Of a stretch of 64,000 nt of DNA, positions 44,001 to 57,600 are shown piece by piece. Position 1 is the first letter of the stretch, and the number at the start of each line of letters is the position of its first letter. Both the position numbers and the translations under genes were made by a program. Below the pieces are notes generated by a model. The model searched no databases. It was not told the origin of the DNA and saw only the letters and a program-made list of their open reading frames with translations. The DNA is from Anthonomus grandis grandis. Lineage: Eukaryota; Arthropoda; Insecta; Coleoptera; Curculionidae. The stretch is taken from assembly GCF_022605725.1 (NCBI RefSeq), contig NC_065547.1, forward strand, positions 9,217,167 through 9,281,166, written 5' to 3'.

Positions 44001-44016
44001 ATAAGTTTATAATTAG
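41003..44016 (-). mobile_element. Jockey/CR1-type non-LTR retrotransposon, young 5'-truncated copy
   Basis: A 3.0 kb element on the minus strand bounded by a perfect 15 bp duplication. The 3' end (41003-41040) is an ATTT/ATT simple repeat, the tail type of CR1/jockey relatives. It holds one intact 818-codon frame. No ORF1 is present upstream and only 144 bases precede the start codon, so it is probably 5' truncated. Confidence 0.85.
41416..43872 (-). CDS. Non-LTR endonuclease / reverse transcriptase, open but internally deleted
   Basis: The 818-residue frame starts MAKNSFNNLKVGHVNIRFLL, the first endonuclease strand. Endonuclease blocks: ILGVTESWL, RGGGVGVYVRS, GVFYRPP, IIMGDLNINLL and HSDHQLI. 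The RT has ASGIDKISLEM, DLRPISLLSVLSKIFEK, SGFRRGFNTASALL, LLDFSKAFDTLHH, GVPQGSILGPLLFILYIND and the catalytic QYCDDTQIY, where Cys replaces the common Ala of YADD. A thumb and CR1/jockey-like C-terminal region follow (NYSNFVYGPCLDASS, IRFVYGLRG). Between HAPFTIREYLG and SNASGIDK about 120 residues usual for the family are absent, so an internal deletion is likely and full activity is doubtful. It would act in the nucleus, nicking DNA and priming cDNA. Confidence 0.85.
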   Translation of the reverse strand: MAKNSFNNLKVGHVNIRFLLPSVVEVKLILSTLNLDILGVTESWLSENILDKEIEIVGYNFLRLDRKTRGGGVGVYVRSSLRVHKVELVEQVEIFEQQWFILQINKLKLGFGVFYRPPQFNVLRALEHLDTSISNILPMVDETIIMGDLNINLLEYKSVNEQFDFLLDSFNFKQVVMNPTRFSKEKASLIDVIILSNENLLIGNVEHRDMHEHSDHQLIYCTLAINAPKIFPKFVTFRNFKSFDRAAFDLDLNAADWGKVFSFAEIDDKVQCFTHILTQLFNKHAPFTIREYLGRRATDQRFDLELVDTGGVYEAISQIKSNASGIDKISLEMVKMCCPRVIPVLTHIFNTCIEIGKFPSLWKKAIVLPLPKVSNPDVFSDLRPISLLSVLSKIFEKLIYNQMIEYIVKNNLLSETQSGFRRGFNTASALLGVLDDIIDAWDKGETTALVLLDFSKAFDTLHHNLLLAKLSYYGFLPKAVRFCRNYLTNRSQITRVEDSFSEPADLKRGVPQGSILGPLLFILYINDLKNKIRDCRMAQYCDDTQIYKQFTKNNVDESMQSLGQCLDTIHHYSKKNGLKLNPKKSAVIYIGPLASWSRMNCDLVIDSEKILNLKEHKNLGVTFDTNLRFKTQVSKVVQRAYMSLRNLYKSKDLLSITLKRQLCEALILSHCNYSNFVYGPCLDASSRYKLQKIQNSCIRFVYGLRGRDHVTCKLKELKWLNVQNREKLHYCSFLFKLLKNNSPSYLRNKLKTGTTRHNRTTRTVLKFDIPRHSTAIFQRSFSFCASKLINKYIISHRTDKSFQSFKNNLKKILIESQQ

Positions 44017-44031
44017 TATTTTCCTTATATA
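44017..44031 (+). repeat. Target-site duplication of the jockey/CR1-type copy, right
   Basis: TATTTTCCTTATATA, identical to 40988-41002. Confidence 0.85.
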
Positions 44032-45622
44032 TAAGTTCGCCTGCAAATTAAGTGCAATTAAGTGTTGACGTACGCCCAATTCTAACAACATGTGTTTTAC
44101 AGACTTGTCCGTAAAATTAGTGAGTCGATCACAAATCAAAGTTTTTGTGACACTGAACATACTTTTTTTTAAAAATTTTTCAAATCAGTATTCCATTTGA
44201 TTTCCTAACTTAGTTTATTTTTTTATTTCAGGCACTTGTATTTTATAAAACGCAGATTAAGTAATTTTTGTTTTTTTGCAAGCATATTACTAAGCCACTG
44301 AGGTGAAATATTATTAAACGAGTTAAAATTTATCTAATTTTAGACATTTTTTCAAGTACTAGCTCCCTTTAAAAGTTTTAAACTTCGGATTTTAAGTAAT
44401 TTCTTTTAGGCAATTTTATTTACTTTTCTTACTATAAATGTTTGTATTTAAATTAAAAATTAAAATTTTAGTTTTACTCAGCAAACAGAATATTTCAATA
44501 AATGTTATACGTGGAAGCAATTAAATAAGCGATTAATGCCTTTAGCGATATATTTGAATAAACATGGATATTGTATAAAATATCTCACAAATCACACATA
44601 AAAGCGCATATAAATAAAAATGTTATTGCACGTGCACGTTCATTATTTCGCTTAATATAGGGCGTGTTCTGTATGCTTTCTAGGCAATTTAAATTTGTAA
44701 ATCGATATTATGTGGAAAAGTCTCAATAAAAGACGCAACATGCTTTATTAAGAGTCAGGTTTTTTTTTATTATTTCTGAATACAGGCAGCAAAAAATTTA
44801 AATAAAGGAAGATATGATAACGAATAACCAGTTTTTTGTTAATATAAAAATGTTGCTCCTGTAGAAACTACCTGAAAATTGTGTAATATATATTTATATA
44901 AATGGTTATAAGTATTTAAAAATCCATATAATTTTTTTTATTAAGTTTTTATTAAGTTATAATAATTAATAATATAATAATATATATTATTAATTATATA
45001 TAATAATAATTAATATAATAATTATATAGTTTTTTTTAAGTATTTATTTATTTTTGTATATCTTTTCAAAATCTTTTTTTTTCCTTCAATTTAAATCTTA
45101 TAAGTAATAATGGATTTTCGAATCATAATGAATCTTGAAAATTGTAAATCATTTACTTCAGCTGTGATTATTTCAACCAAACATTTTTCTCCATTATGAT
45201 ATTTATTATAGTAACGATTTTTTCACTCAAAAATAGAGAAAAATGTGTTCCTTGTCTAGGGCGAAACATTTATCTTCATTAACTATAATTTCAGCAGTTA
45301 ATGTCAAGATTCAATGACGAATAAATAATAATTTTCTGCGTTGAAGGTCTAAAAAACTATTATAAATTTATTTCAACAATGATTTTACCGGTTCTATTAC
45401 CCAGAAAGTTAAAAACATCAATTGTTCCACACAAAATTCTCATTTAATCTTATTAACTGTTTTAAAGGTTTATCTTTTTATTATCGTCTGACAACCCTGT
45501 ATTGTTATTGTTTTGGAGTTTTTTCTTAAGTCAGTAAAATTTCGGTTAAGTTGTGCAAAATAATTAATAAAAATGTCTTAGCATTCCCAATTAAGGACAG
45601 TACTACACCTCTAGTACTACAC
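44032..45622. other. Unassigned AT-rich sequence before the satellite
   Basis: No gene recognised. An almost pure A/T stretch lies at 44940-45040. Degenerate TTTCAGGCACTT-like units as in 39660-39900 recur at about 44230-44700. Confidence 0.4.
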
Positions 45623-45658
45623 CTTTCTAAATCCAACGGTCTCGTTGGATTTAGAAAG
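45623..45658. repeat. Perfect 16-bp hairpin at the satellite's left edge
   Basis: CTTTCTAAATCCAACG (45623-45638), loop GTCT, then its exact reverse complement (45643-45658). The right arm is the start of the first satellite monomer, so the left arm is an inverted piece of the monomer. Confidence 0.9.
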
Positions 45659-48600
45659 ACAAAACTATAACAAAACCGTTGGAATTTTTCAGATCGGACC
45701 GGTAGAAGCCGAGATATTGACCTCCAAAGTTTGGGTTTTTTCGTTTTTCGGGTATAATCCCCCGTATCGATTTTTTTCACCAATTTTTTTTTTTTTTCGA
45801 AATCGAACTAACTATACCAGCGTCTTCTTTAGACCACCTACATTACGAAAATACCGGGTTATAACGAGATTCGAGCAGAACTAATTGAATGACAGCACTT
45901 TGAAAATTTGGAAAAAGTCATTTTTCGACCCTGCTTTTGAGGCCAAAAATGGGCTTCAAAAATGCGATATCTCAGCTACTATTAGAGCTACGACCTTGCA
46001 AATAGTCTTGTTGGATTCAGAAAGACAAAACTAAGACAAAACCGTTGGAATTTTCCAGATCGGACCAGTAGAAGCCGAGATATTGACCTCCAAAGTTTGG
46101 GTTTTTTCGTTTTTCGGGTATCGATTTTTTTCACCAAAAAATTTTTTTTTCGAAAACGAACTAACTATACCTGCGTCTTCTTTAGACCACCTACATTACG
46201 AAAATACCGGGTTATAACGAGATTCGAGCAGAACTAACTGAATGACAGCACTTTGAAAATTTGGAAAAAGTCATTTTTAGACCCCGTTTTTGAGGCCAAA
46301 AATAGGCTTCAAAAATGCAATATCTCAGCTACTATTAGAGCTACGACCTTAGGGATGGTTTCGTTGGATTCAGAAAGACAAAACTAAGACAAAACCGTTG
46401 GAATTTTCTAGATCGGACCGGTAGAAGCCGAGATATTGACCTCCAAAGTTTGGGTTTTTTTCGTTTTTCCGGTATACCCCCGTATCGATTTTTTTCACCA
46501 AAATTTTTTTTTCAAAATCGAACTAACTATACCAGCGTCTTCTTTAGACCACCTACATTACGAAAATACCGGGTTATAACGAGATTCGAGCAGAACTAAC
46601 TGAATGACAGCACTTTGAAAATTTGGAAAAAGTCATTTTTCGACCCCGCTTTTGAGGCCAAAAATGGGCTTCAAAAATGCGATATCTAAGCTACTGTCAG
46701 AGATTCGACCTTGCATATGGTCTCGTTGGATTGAGAAAGACAAAACTAAGACAAAACCGTTAGAATTTTCCAGATCGGATAGGTAGAAGCCGAGATATTG
46801 ACCTCCAAAGTTTGGGTTTTTTCGTTTTTCGAACTAACTATACCAGCGTCTTCTTTAGACCACCTACATTACGAAAATACCGGGTTATAACGAGATTCGA
46901 GCAGAACTGACTGAATGACAGCACTTTGAAAATTTGGAAAAAGTCATTTTTCGACCCCGTTTTTGAGGCCAAAAATGGGCTTCAAAAATGCGATATCTCA
47001 GCTACTATTAGAGCTACGACCTAGCAAATAGTGTTGTTGGATTCAGAAAGACAAAACTAAGACAGAACTATTGGAATTTTCCAGATCGGACCAGTAGAAG
47101 CCGAGATATTGACCTCCAAAGTTTGGGTTTTTTCGTTTTTCGGGTATACCCCCCCGTATCGATTTTTTTCACCAAAATTTTTTTTTTTTTAGAAATCGAA
47201 CTAACTATACCAGCGTCTTCTTTAGACCACCTACATTACGAAAATACCGGGTTATAACGAGATTCGAGCAGAACTAACTGAATGACAGCACTTTGAAAAT
47301 TTGGAAAAAGTCATTTTTCGACCCCGTTTTTGAGGCCAAAAATGGGCTTCAAAAATGCGATATCTCAGCTACTATTAGAGCTACGACCTTAGGGATGGTT
47401 TCGTTGGATTCAGAAAGACAAAACTAAGACAAAACCGTTGGAATTTTCTAGATCGGACCGGTAGAAGCCGAGATATATTGACCTCCAAAGTTTGGGTTTT
47501 TTCGTTTTTCGGGTATACCCCCTTATCGATTTTTTTCACCAAATTTTTTTTTTTAAAATCGAACTAACTATACCAGCGTCTTCTTTAGACCACCTTCATT
47601 ACGAAAATACCGGGTTATAACGAGATTCGAGCAGAACTAACTGAATGACAGCACTTTGAAAATTTGGAAAAAGTCATTTTTCGACCCTGCTTTTGAGGCC
47701 AAAAATGGGCTTCAAAAATGCGATATCAGAGCTACGACCTTAGGGATGGTTTCGTTGGATTCAGAAAGACAAAACTAAAACAAAACCGTTGGAATTTTCT
47801 AGATCGGACCGGTAGAAGCCGAGATATTGACCTCCAAAGTTTGGGTTTTTTCGTTTTTCGGGTATCGATTTTTTTCACCAACAATTTTTTTTTTCGAAAA
47901 CGAACTAACTATACCTGCGTCTTCTTTAGACCACCTACATTACGAAAATACCGGGTTATAACGAGATTCAAGCAGAACTGACTGAATGACAGCACTTTGA
48001 AAATTTGGAAAAAGTCATTTTTCGAACTCGTTTTTGAGGCCAAAAATGGGCTTCAAAAATGCAATGTCTCAGCTACTATTAGAGCTACGACCTTAGGGAT
48101 GGTTTCGTTGGATTCAGAAAGACAAACCTAAGACAAAACCGTTGGAATTTTCTAGATCGGACCGGTAGAAGCCGAGATATTGACCTCCAAAGTTTGGGTT
48201 TTTTCGTTTTTCGGGTATACCCCCCCGTATCGATTTTTTCACCAATTTTTTTTTTTTTCGAAATTGAACTAACTATACCAGCGTCTTCTTTAGACCACCT
48301 ACATTACGAAAATACCGGGTTATAACGAGATTCGAGCAGAACTAACTGAATGACAGCACTTTGAAAATTTGGAAAAAGTCATTTTTCGACCCCGTTTTTG
48401 AAGCCAAAAATGGGCTTCAAAAATGCGATATCTCAGCTACTATCAGAGCTACGACCTTAGGGATGGTTTCGTTGGATTCAGAAAGACAAAACCGTTGGAA
48501 TTTTCTAGATCGGACCGGTAGAAGCCGAGATATTGACCTCCAAAATTTGGGTTTTTTCGTTTTTCGGGTATCGATTTTTTTCACCAAACATTTTTTTTTT

Positions 48601-51600
48601 CGAAAACGAACTAACTATACCTGCGTCTTCTTTAGACCACCTACATTACGAAAATACCGGGTTATAACGAGATTCGAGCAGAACTGACTGAATGACAGCA
48701 CTTTGAAAATTTGGAAAAAGTCATTTTTCAACCCCGTTTTTGAGGCCAAAAATGGGCTTCAAAAATGCGATATCTCAGCTACTATTAGAGCTACGACCTA
48801 GCAAATAGTCTTGTTGGATTCAGAAAGACAAAACTAAGACAGAACCATTGGAATTTTTCAGATCGGACCAGTAGAAGCCGAGATATTGACCTCCAAAGTT
48901 TGGGTTTTTTCGTTTTTCGGGTATACCCCCCCGAATTGATTTTTTTTACCAAAATTTTTTTTTTTTAGAAATCGAACTAACTATACCAGCGTCTTCTTTA
49001 GACCACCTACATTACGAAAATACCGGGTTATAACGGGATTCGAGCAGAACTAACTGAATGACAGCACTTTGAAAATTCGGAAAAAAGTCATTTTTCGACC
49101 CCGTTTTTGAGGCCAAAATTGGGCTTCAAAAATGCGATATCTCAGCTACTATCAGAGCTACGACCTTAGGGATGGTTTCGTTGGATTCAGAAAGACAAAA
49201 CTAAGACAAAACCGTTGGAATTTTCTAGATCGGACCGGTAGAAGCCGAGATATTGACCTCCAAAGTTTGGGTTTTTTCGTTTTTCGGGTATACCCCCCCG
49301 TATCGATTTTTTTCACCAAAATTTTTTTTTCAAAACCGACCTAACTATACCAGCGTCTTCTTTAGACCACCTACATTACGAAAATACCGGATTATAACGA
49401 GATTCGAGTAGAACTGACTGAATGACAGCACTTTGAAAATTTGGAAAAAGTCATTTTTCGACCCCGATTTTGAGGCCAAAAATGGGCTTCAAAAATGCGA
49501 TATCTCAGCTACTATTAGAGCTACGACCTAGCAAATAGTCTTGTTGGATTCAGAAAGACAAAACTAAGACAGAACCATTGGAATTTTCCAGATCGGACCA
49601 GTAGAAGCCGAGATATTGACCTCCAAAGTTTGGGTTTTTTCGTTTTTCGGGTATACCCCCCCGTATCGATTTTTTTCACCAAATTTTTTTTTTTTTCAGA
49701 AATCGAACTAACTATACCAGCGTCTTCTTTAGACCACCTACATTACGAAAATACCGGGTTATAACGAGATTCGAGCAGAACTAACTGAATGACAGCACTT
49801 TGAAAATTTGGAAAAAGTCATTTTTCGACCCCGTTTTTGAGGCCAAAAATGGGCTTCAAAAATGCGATATCTCAGCTACTATTAGAGCTACGACCTAGCA
49901 AATAGTCTTGTTGGATTCAGAAAGACAAAACTAAGACAGAACCATTGGAATTTTCCAGATCGGACCAGTAGAAGCCGAGATATTGACCTCCAAAGTTTGG
50001 GTTTTTTCGTTTTTCGGGTATACCCCCCCGAATTGATTTTTTTTACCAAAATTTTTTTTTTTTAGAAATCGAACTAACTATACCAGCGTCTTCTTTAGAC
50101 CACCTACATTACGAAAATACCGGGTTATAACGGGATTCGAGCAGAACTAACTGAATGACAGCACTTTGAAAATTCGGAAAAAAGTCATTTTTCGACCCCG
50201 TTTTTGAGGCCAAAATTGGGCTTCAAAAATGCGATATCTCAGCTACTATCAGAGCTACGACCTTAGGGATGGTTTCGTTGGATTCAGAAAGACAAAACTA
50301 AGACAAAACCGTTGGAATTTTCTAGATCGGACCGGTAGAAGCCGAGATATTGACCTCCAAAGTTTGGGTTTTTTCGTTTTTCGGGTATACCCCCCCGTAT
50401 CGATTTTTTTCACCAAATTTTTTTTTTTTAGAAATCGAACTAACTATACCAGCGTCTTCTTTAGACCACCTACATTACGAAAATACCGGGTTATAACGAG
50501 ATTCGAGCAGAACTAACTGAATGACAGCACTTTAAAAATTCGGAAAAAAGTCATTTTTCGACCCCGTTTTTGAGGCCAAAAATGGGCTTCAAAAATGCGA
50601 TATCTCAGCTACTATCAGAGCTACGACCTTAGGGATGGTTTCGTTGGATTCAGAAAGACAAAACTAAGACAAAACCGTTGGAATTTTCTAGATCGGACCG
50701 GTAGAAGCCGAGATATATTGACCTCCAAAGTTTGGGTTTTTTCGTTTTTCGGGTATACCCCCTTATCGATTTTTTTCACCAAATTTTTTTTTTTAAAATC
50801 GAACTAACTATACCAGCGTCTTCTTTAGACCACCTTCATTACGAAAATACCGGGTTATAACGAGATTCGAGCAGAACTAACTGAATGACAGCACTTTGAA
50901 AATTTGGAAAAAGTCATTTTTCGACCCTGCTTTTGAGGCCAAAAATGGGCTTCAAAAATGCGATATCAGAGCTACGACCTTAGGGATGGTTTCGTTGGAT
51001 TCAGAAAGACAAAACTAAGACAAAACCGTTGGAATTTTCTAGATCGGACCGGTAGAAGCCGAGATATTGACCTCCAAAGTTTGGGTTTTTTCGTTTTTCG
51101 GGTATACCCCCCCGTATCGATTTTTTCACCAATTTTTTTTTTTTTCGAAATTGAACTAACTATACCAGCGTCTTCTTTAGACCACCTACATTACGAAAAT
51201 ACCGGGTTATAACGAGATTCGAGCAGAACTAACTGAATGACAGCACTTTGAAAATTTGGAAAAAGTCATTTTTCGACCCCGTTTTTGAAGCCAAAAATGG
51301 GCTTCAAAAATGCGATATCTCAGCTACTATCAGAGCTACGACCTTAGGGATGGTTTCGTTGGATTCAGAAAGACAAAACTAAGACAAAACCGTTGGAATT
51401 TTCTAGATCGGACCGGTAGAAGCCGAGATATTGACCTCCAAAGTTTGGGTTTTTTCGTTTTTCGGGTATCGATTTTTTTCACCAACAATTTTTTTTTTCG
51501 AAAACGAACTAACTATACCTGCGTCTTCTTTAGACCACCTACATTACGAAAATACCGGGTTATAACGAGATTCAAGCAGAACTGACTGAATGACAGCACT

Positions 51601-54600
51601 TTGAAAATTTGGAAAAAGTCATTTTTCGAACTCGTTTTTGAGGCCAAAAATGGGCTTCAAAAATGCAATGTCTCAGCTACTATTAGAGCTACGACCTTAG
51701 GGATGGTTTCGTTGGATTCAGAAAGACAAACCTAAGACAAAACCGTTGGAATTTTCTAGATCGGACCGGTAGAAGCCGAGATATTGACCTCCAAAGTTTG
51801 GGTTTTTTCGTTTTTCGGGTATACCCCCCCGTATCGATTTTTTCACCAATTTTTTTTTTTTTCGAAATTGAACTAACTATACCAGCGTCTTCTTTAGACC
51901 ACCTACATTACGAAAATACCGGGTTATAACGAGATTCGAGCAGAACTAACTGAATGACAGCACTCTGAAAATTTGGAAAAAGTCATTTTTCGACCCCGTT
52001 TTTGAAGCCAAAAATGGGCTTCAAAAATGCGATATCTCAGCTACTATCAGAGCTACGACCTTAGGGATGGTTTCGTTGGATTCAGAAAGACAAAACTAAG
52101 ACAAAACCGTTGGAATTTTCTAGATCGGACCGGTAGAAGCCGAGATATTGACCTCCAAAGTTTGGGTTTTTTCGTTTTTCGGGTATACCCCCCCGTATCG
52201 ATTTTTTTCACCAAAATTTTTTTTTCAAAACCGACCTAACTATACCAGCGTCTTCTTTAGACCACCTACATTACGAAAATACCGGATTATAACGAGATTC
52301 GAGTAGAACTGACTGAATGACAGCACTTTGAAAATTTGGATAAAGTCATTTTTCGACCCCGATTTTGAGGCCAAAAATGGGCTTCAAAAATGCGATATCT
52401 CAGCTACTATTAGAGCTACGACCTAGCAAATAGTCTTGTTGGATTCAGAAAGACAAAACTAAGACAGAACCATTGGAATTTTCCAGATCGGACCAGTAGA
52501 AGCCGAGATATTGACCTCCAAAGTTTGGGTTTTTTCGTTTTTCGGGTATACCCCCCCGTATCGATTTTTTTCACCAAATTTTTTTTTTCAAAATCGAACT
52601 AACTATACCAGCGTCTTCTTTAGACCACCTTCATTACGAAAATATCGGATTATAACGAGATTCAAGCAGAACTAACTGAATGACAGCACTTTGAAAATTT
52701 GGAAAAAGTCATTTTTCGAACTCGTTTTTGAGGCCAAAAATGGGCTTTAAAAATGCGATATCTCAGCTACTATTAGAGCTAGGACCTTAGGGATGGTTTC
52801 GTTCGATTCAGAAAGACAAAAATAAGACAAAACCTTTGGAATTTTCCAGATCGGACCGGTAGAGGCCGAGATATTGACCTCCAAAGTTTGGGTTTTTTCG
52901 TTTTTCGGGTATACCCCCCCGTATCGATTTTTTTCACCAAATTTTTTTTTTTTTCGAAATCGAACTAATTTAACTATATTAGCGTCTTCTTTAGACCACC
53001 TACATTACGAAAATACCGGGTTATAACGAGATTCGAGCAGAACTAACTGAATGACAGCACTTTGAAAATTTGGAAAAAGTCATTTTTCGACCCCGTTTTT
53101 GAGGCCAAAAATGGGCTTCAAAAATGCGATATCTCAGCTACTATCAGAGCTACGACCTTAGGTATGGTTTCGTTGGATTCAGAAAGACAAAACTAAGACA
53201 AAACCGTTAGAATTTTCCAGATCGGACAGGTAGAAGCCGAGATATTGACCTCCAAAGTTTGGGTTTTTTCGTTTTTCGGGTATACCCCCCCGTATCGATT
53301 TTTTTCACCAAATTTTTTTTTTTTCGAAATCGAACTAACTATACCAGCGTCTTCTTTAGACCATCTACATTACGAAAATACCGGGTTATAACGAGATTCG
53401 AGCAGAACTAACTGAATGACAGCACTTTGAAAATTTGGAAAAAGTCATTTTTCGACCCCGTTTTTGAGGCCAAAAATGGGCTTCAAAAATGCGATATCTC
53501 AGCTACTATTAGAGCTACGACCTAGCAAATAGTCTTGTTGGATTCAGAAAGACAAAACTAAGACAGAACCATTGGAATTTTTAAAGATCGGACCAGTAGA
53601 AGCCGAGATATTGACCTCCAAAGTTTGGGTTTTTTCGTTTTTCGGGTATACCCCCCCGTATCGATTTTTTTCACCAAAATTTTTTTTTTTTAGAAATCGA
53701 ACTAACTATACCAGCGTCTTCTTTAGACCACCTACATTACGAAAATACCGGGTTATAACGAGATTCGAGCAGAACTAACTGAATGACAGCACTTTGACAA
53801 TTTGGAAAAAGTCATTTTTCGACCCCGTTTTTGAGGCCAAAAATGGGCTTCAAAAATGCGATATCTCAGCTACTATTAGAGCTACGACCTAGCAAATAGT
53901 CTTGTTGGATTCAGAAAGACAAAACTAAGACAGAACCATTGGAATTTTTCAGATCGGACCAGTAGAAGCCGAGATATTGACCTCCAAAGTTTGGGTTTTT
54001 TCGTTTTTCGGGTATACCCCCGTATCGATTTTTTTCACCAAATTTTTTTTTTCAAAATCGAACTAACTATACCAGCGTCTTCTTTAGACCACCTACATTA
54101 CGAAAATACCGGGTTATAACGAGATTCGAGCAGAACTAACTGAATGACAGCGCTTTGAAAATTTGGAAAAAGTCATTTTTCGAACTCGTTTTTGAGGCCA
54201 AATATGGGCTTCAAAAATGCAATATCTCAGCTACTATTAGAGCTACGACCTTGCAAATAGTCTTGTTGGATTCAGAAAGACAAAACTAAGACAAAACCGT
54301 TGGAATTTTTCAGATCGGACCGGTAGAAGCCGAGATATTGACCTCCAAAGTTTGGGTTTTTTCGTTTTTCGGGTATACCCCCCCGTATCGATTTTTTTCA
54401 ACAAATTTTTTTTTTTTTCAGAAATCGAACTAACTATACCAGCGTCTTCTTTAGACCACCTACATTACGAAAATACCGGGTTATAACGAGATTCGAGCAG
54501 AACTAACTGAATGACAGCACTTTGAAAATTCGGAAAAAAGTCATTTTTCGACCCCGTTTTTGAGGCCAAAAATGGGCTTCAAAAATGCGATATCTCAGCT

Positions 54601-57600
54601 ACTATCAGAGCTACGACCTTAGGGATGGTTTCGTTGGATTCAGAAAGACAAAACTAAGACAAAACCGTTGGAATTTTCTAGATCGGACCGGTAGAAGCCG
54701 AGATATTGACCTCCAAAGTTTGGGTTTTTTCGTTTTTCGGGTATACCCCCCGTATCGATTTTTTTTACCAAATTTTTTTTTTCAAAATCGAACTAACTAT
54801 ACCAGCGTCTTCTTTAGACCACCTTCATTACGAAAATATCGAGTTATAACGAGATTCAAGCAGAACTAACTAAATGACAGCACTTTGAAAATTTGGAAAA
54901 AGTCATTTTTCGAACTCGTTTTTGAGGCCAAAAATGGGCTTCAAAAATGCGATATCTCAGCTACTATTGGAGCTAGGACCTTAGGGATGGTTTCGTTCGA
55001 TTCAGAAAGACAAAAATAAGACAAAACCTTTGGAATTTTCCAGATCGGACCGGTAGAAGCCGAGATATTGACCTCCAAAGTTTGGGTTTTTTCGTTTTTC
55101 GGGTATACCCCCCCGTATCGATTTTTTTCACCAAATTTTTTTTTTGAAATCGAACTAATTTAACTATATTAGCGTCTTCTTTAGACCACCTACATTACGA
55201 AAATACCGGGTTATAACGAGATTCGAGCAGAACTAACTGAATGACAGCACTCTGAAAATTTGGAAAAAGTCATTTTTCGACCCCGTTTTTGAAGCCAAAA
55301 ATGGGCTTCAAAAATGCGATATCTCAGCTACTATCAGAGCTACGACCTTAGGGATGGTTTCGTTGGATTCAGAAAGACAAAACTAAGACAAAACCGTTGG
55401 AATTTTCTAGATCGGACCGGTAGAAGCCGAAATATTGACCTCCAAAGTTTGGGTTTTTTCGTTTTTCGGGTATACCCCCGTATCGATTTTTTTCACCAAA
55501 ATTTTTTTTTCAAAATCGAACTAACTATACCAGCGTCTTCTTTACACCACCTACATTACGAAAATACCGGGTTATAACGAGATTCGAGCAGAACTAACTG
55601 AATGACAGCACTTTGAAAATTTGGAAAAAGTCATTTTTCGAACTCGTTTTTGAGGCCAAAAATGGGCTTCAAAAATGCAATATCTCAGCTACTATTAGAG
55701 CTACGACCTTAGGGATGGTTTCGTTGGATTCAGAAAGACAAAAATAAGACAAAACCGTTGGAATTTTTCAGATCGGACCGGTAGAAGCCGAGATATTGAC
55801 CTCCAAAGTTTGAGTTTTTTCGTTTTTCAGGTTCACCCCCCCGTATCGATTTTTTTCACCAAATTTTTTTTTTTTCGAAATCGAACTAATTTAACTATAT
55901 TAGCGTCTTCTTTACACCACCTACATTACGAAAATACCGGGTTATAACGAGATTCGAGCAGAACTAACTGAATGACAGCACTTTGAAAATTTGGAAAAAA
56001 TCATTTTTCGACCCCGTTTTTGAGGCCAAAAATGGGCTTCAAAAATGCGATATCTCAGCTACTATTAGAGCTACGACCTTAGGGATGGTTTCGTTGGATT
56101 CAGAAAGACAAAAATAAGACAAAACCGTTGGAATTTTCCAGATCGGACCGGTAGAAGCCGAGATATTGACCTCCAAAGTTTGGGTTTTTTCGTTTTTCGG
56201 GTATACCCCCCCGTATCGATTTTTTTCACCAAATTTTTTTTTTTTCGAAATCGAACTAACTATACTAGCGTCTTCTTTAGACCACCTACATTACGAAAAT
56301 ACCGGGTTATAACGAGATTCGAGCAGAACTAACTGAATGACAACACTTTGAAAATTTGGAAAAAGTCATTTTTCGACCCCGTTTTTGAGGCCAAAAATGG
56401 GCTTCAAAAATGCGATATCTCAGCTACTATTAGAGCTACAACCTAGCAAATAGTCTTGTTGGATTCAGAAATACAAAACTAAGACAGAACCATTGGAATT
56501 TTCCAGATCGCACCAGTAGAAGCCGAGATATTGACCTCCAAAGTTTGGGTTTTTTCGTTTTTCGGGTATACCCCCCCGTATCGATTTTTTTCACCAAAAT
56601 TTTTTTTTTTTAGAAATCGAACTAACTATACCAGCGTCTTCTTTAGACCACCTACATTACGAAAATACCGGGTTATAATGAGATTCGAGCAGAACTAACT
56701 GAATGACAGCACTTTGAAAATTTGGAAAAAAGTCATTTTTCGACCCCGTTTTTGAGGCAAAAAATGGGCTTCAAAAATGCGATATCTCAGCTACTATCAG
56801 AGCTACGACCTTAGGTATGGTTTCGTTGGATTCAGAAAGACAAAACTAAGACAAAACCGTTGGAATTTTCTAGATCGGACCGGTAGAAGCCGAGATATAT
56901 TGACCTCCAAAGTTTGGGTTTTTTCGTTTTTCGGGTATAGCCCCCCGTATCGATTTTTTTCACCAAATTTTTTTTTTTCAAAATCGAACTAACTATACCA
57001 GCGTCTTCTTTAGACCACCTACATTACGAAAATACCGGGTTATAACAAGATTCGAGCAGAACTAACTGAATGACAGCACTTTGAAAATTTGGAAAAAGTC
57101 ATTTTTCGACCCTGCTTTTGAGGCCAAAAATGGTCTTCAAAAATGCGATATCTAAGCTACTGTCAGAGCTTCGACCTTGCATATGGTCTCGTTGGATTGA
57201 GAAAGACAAATTTAAGACAAAACCGTTAGAATTTTCCAGATCGGACAGGTAGAAGCCGAGATATTGACCTCTAAAGTTTGGGTTTTTTCGTTTTTCGGGT
57301 ATACCCCCCCGTATCGATTTTTTCACCAATTTTTTTTTTTTTCGAAATCGAACTTACTATACCAGCGTCTTCTTTAGACCACCTACATTACGAAAATACC
57401 GGGTTATAGCGAGATTCGAGCAGAACTAACTGAATGACAGCACTTTGAAAATTTGGAAAAAGTCATTTTTCGACCCCGTTTTTGAGGCCAAAAATGGGCT
57501 TCAAAAATGCGATATCTCAGCTACTATCAGAGGTACGACCTTGGGGATGGTTTCGTTGGATTCAGAAAGACAAAACTAAGACAAAACCGTTGGAATTTTC

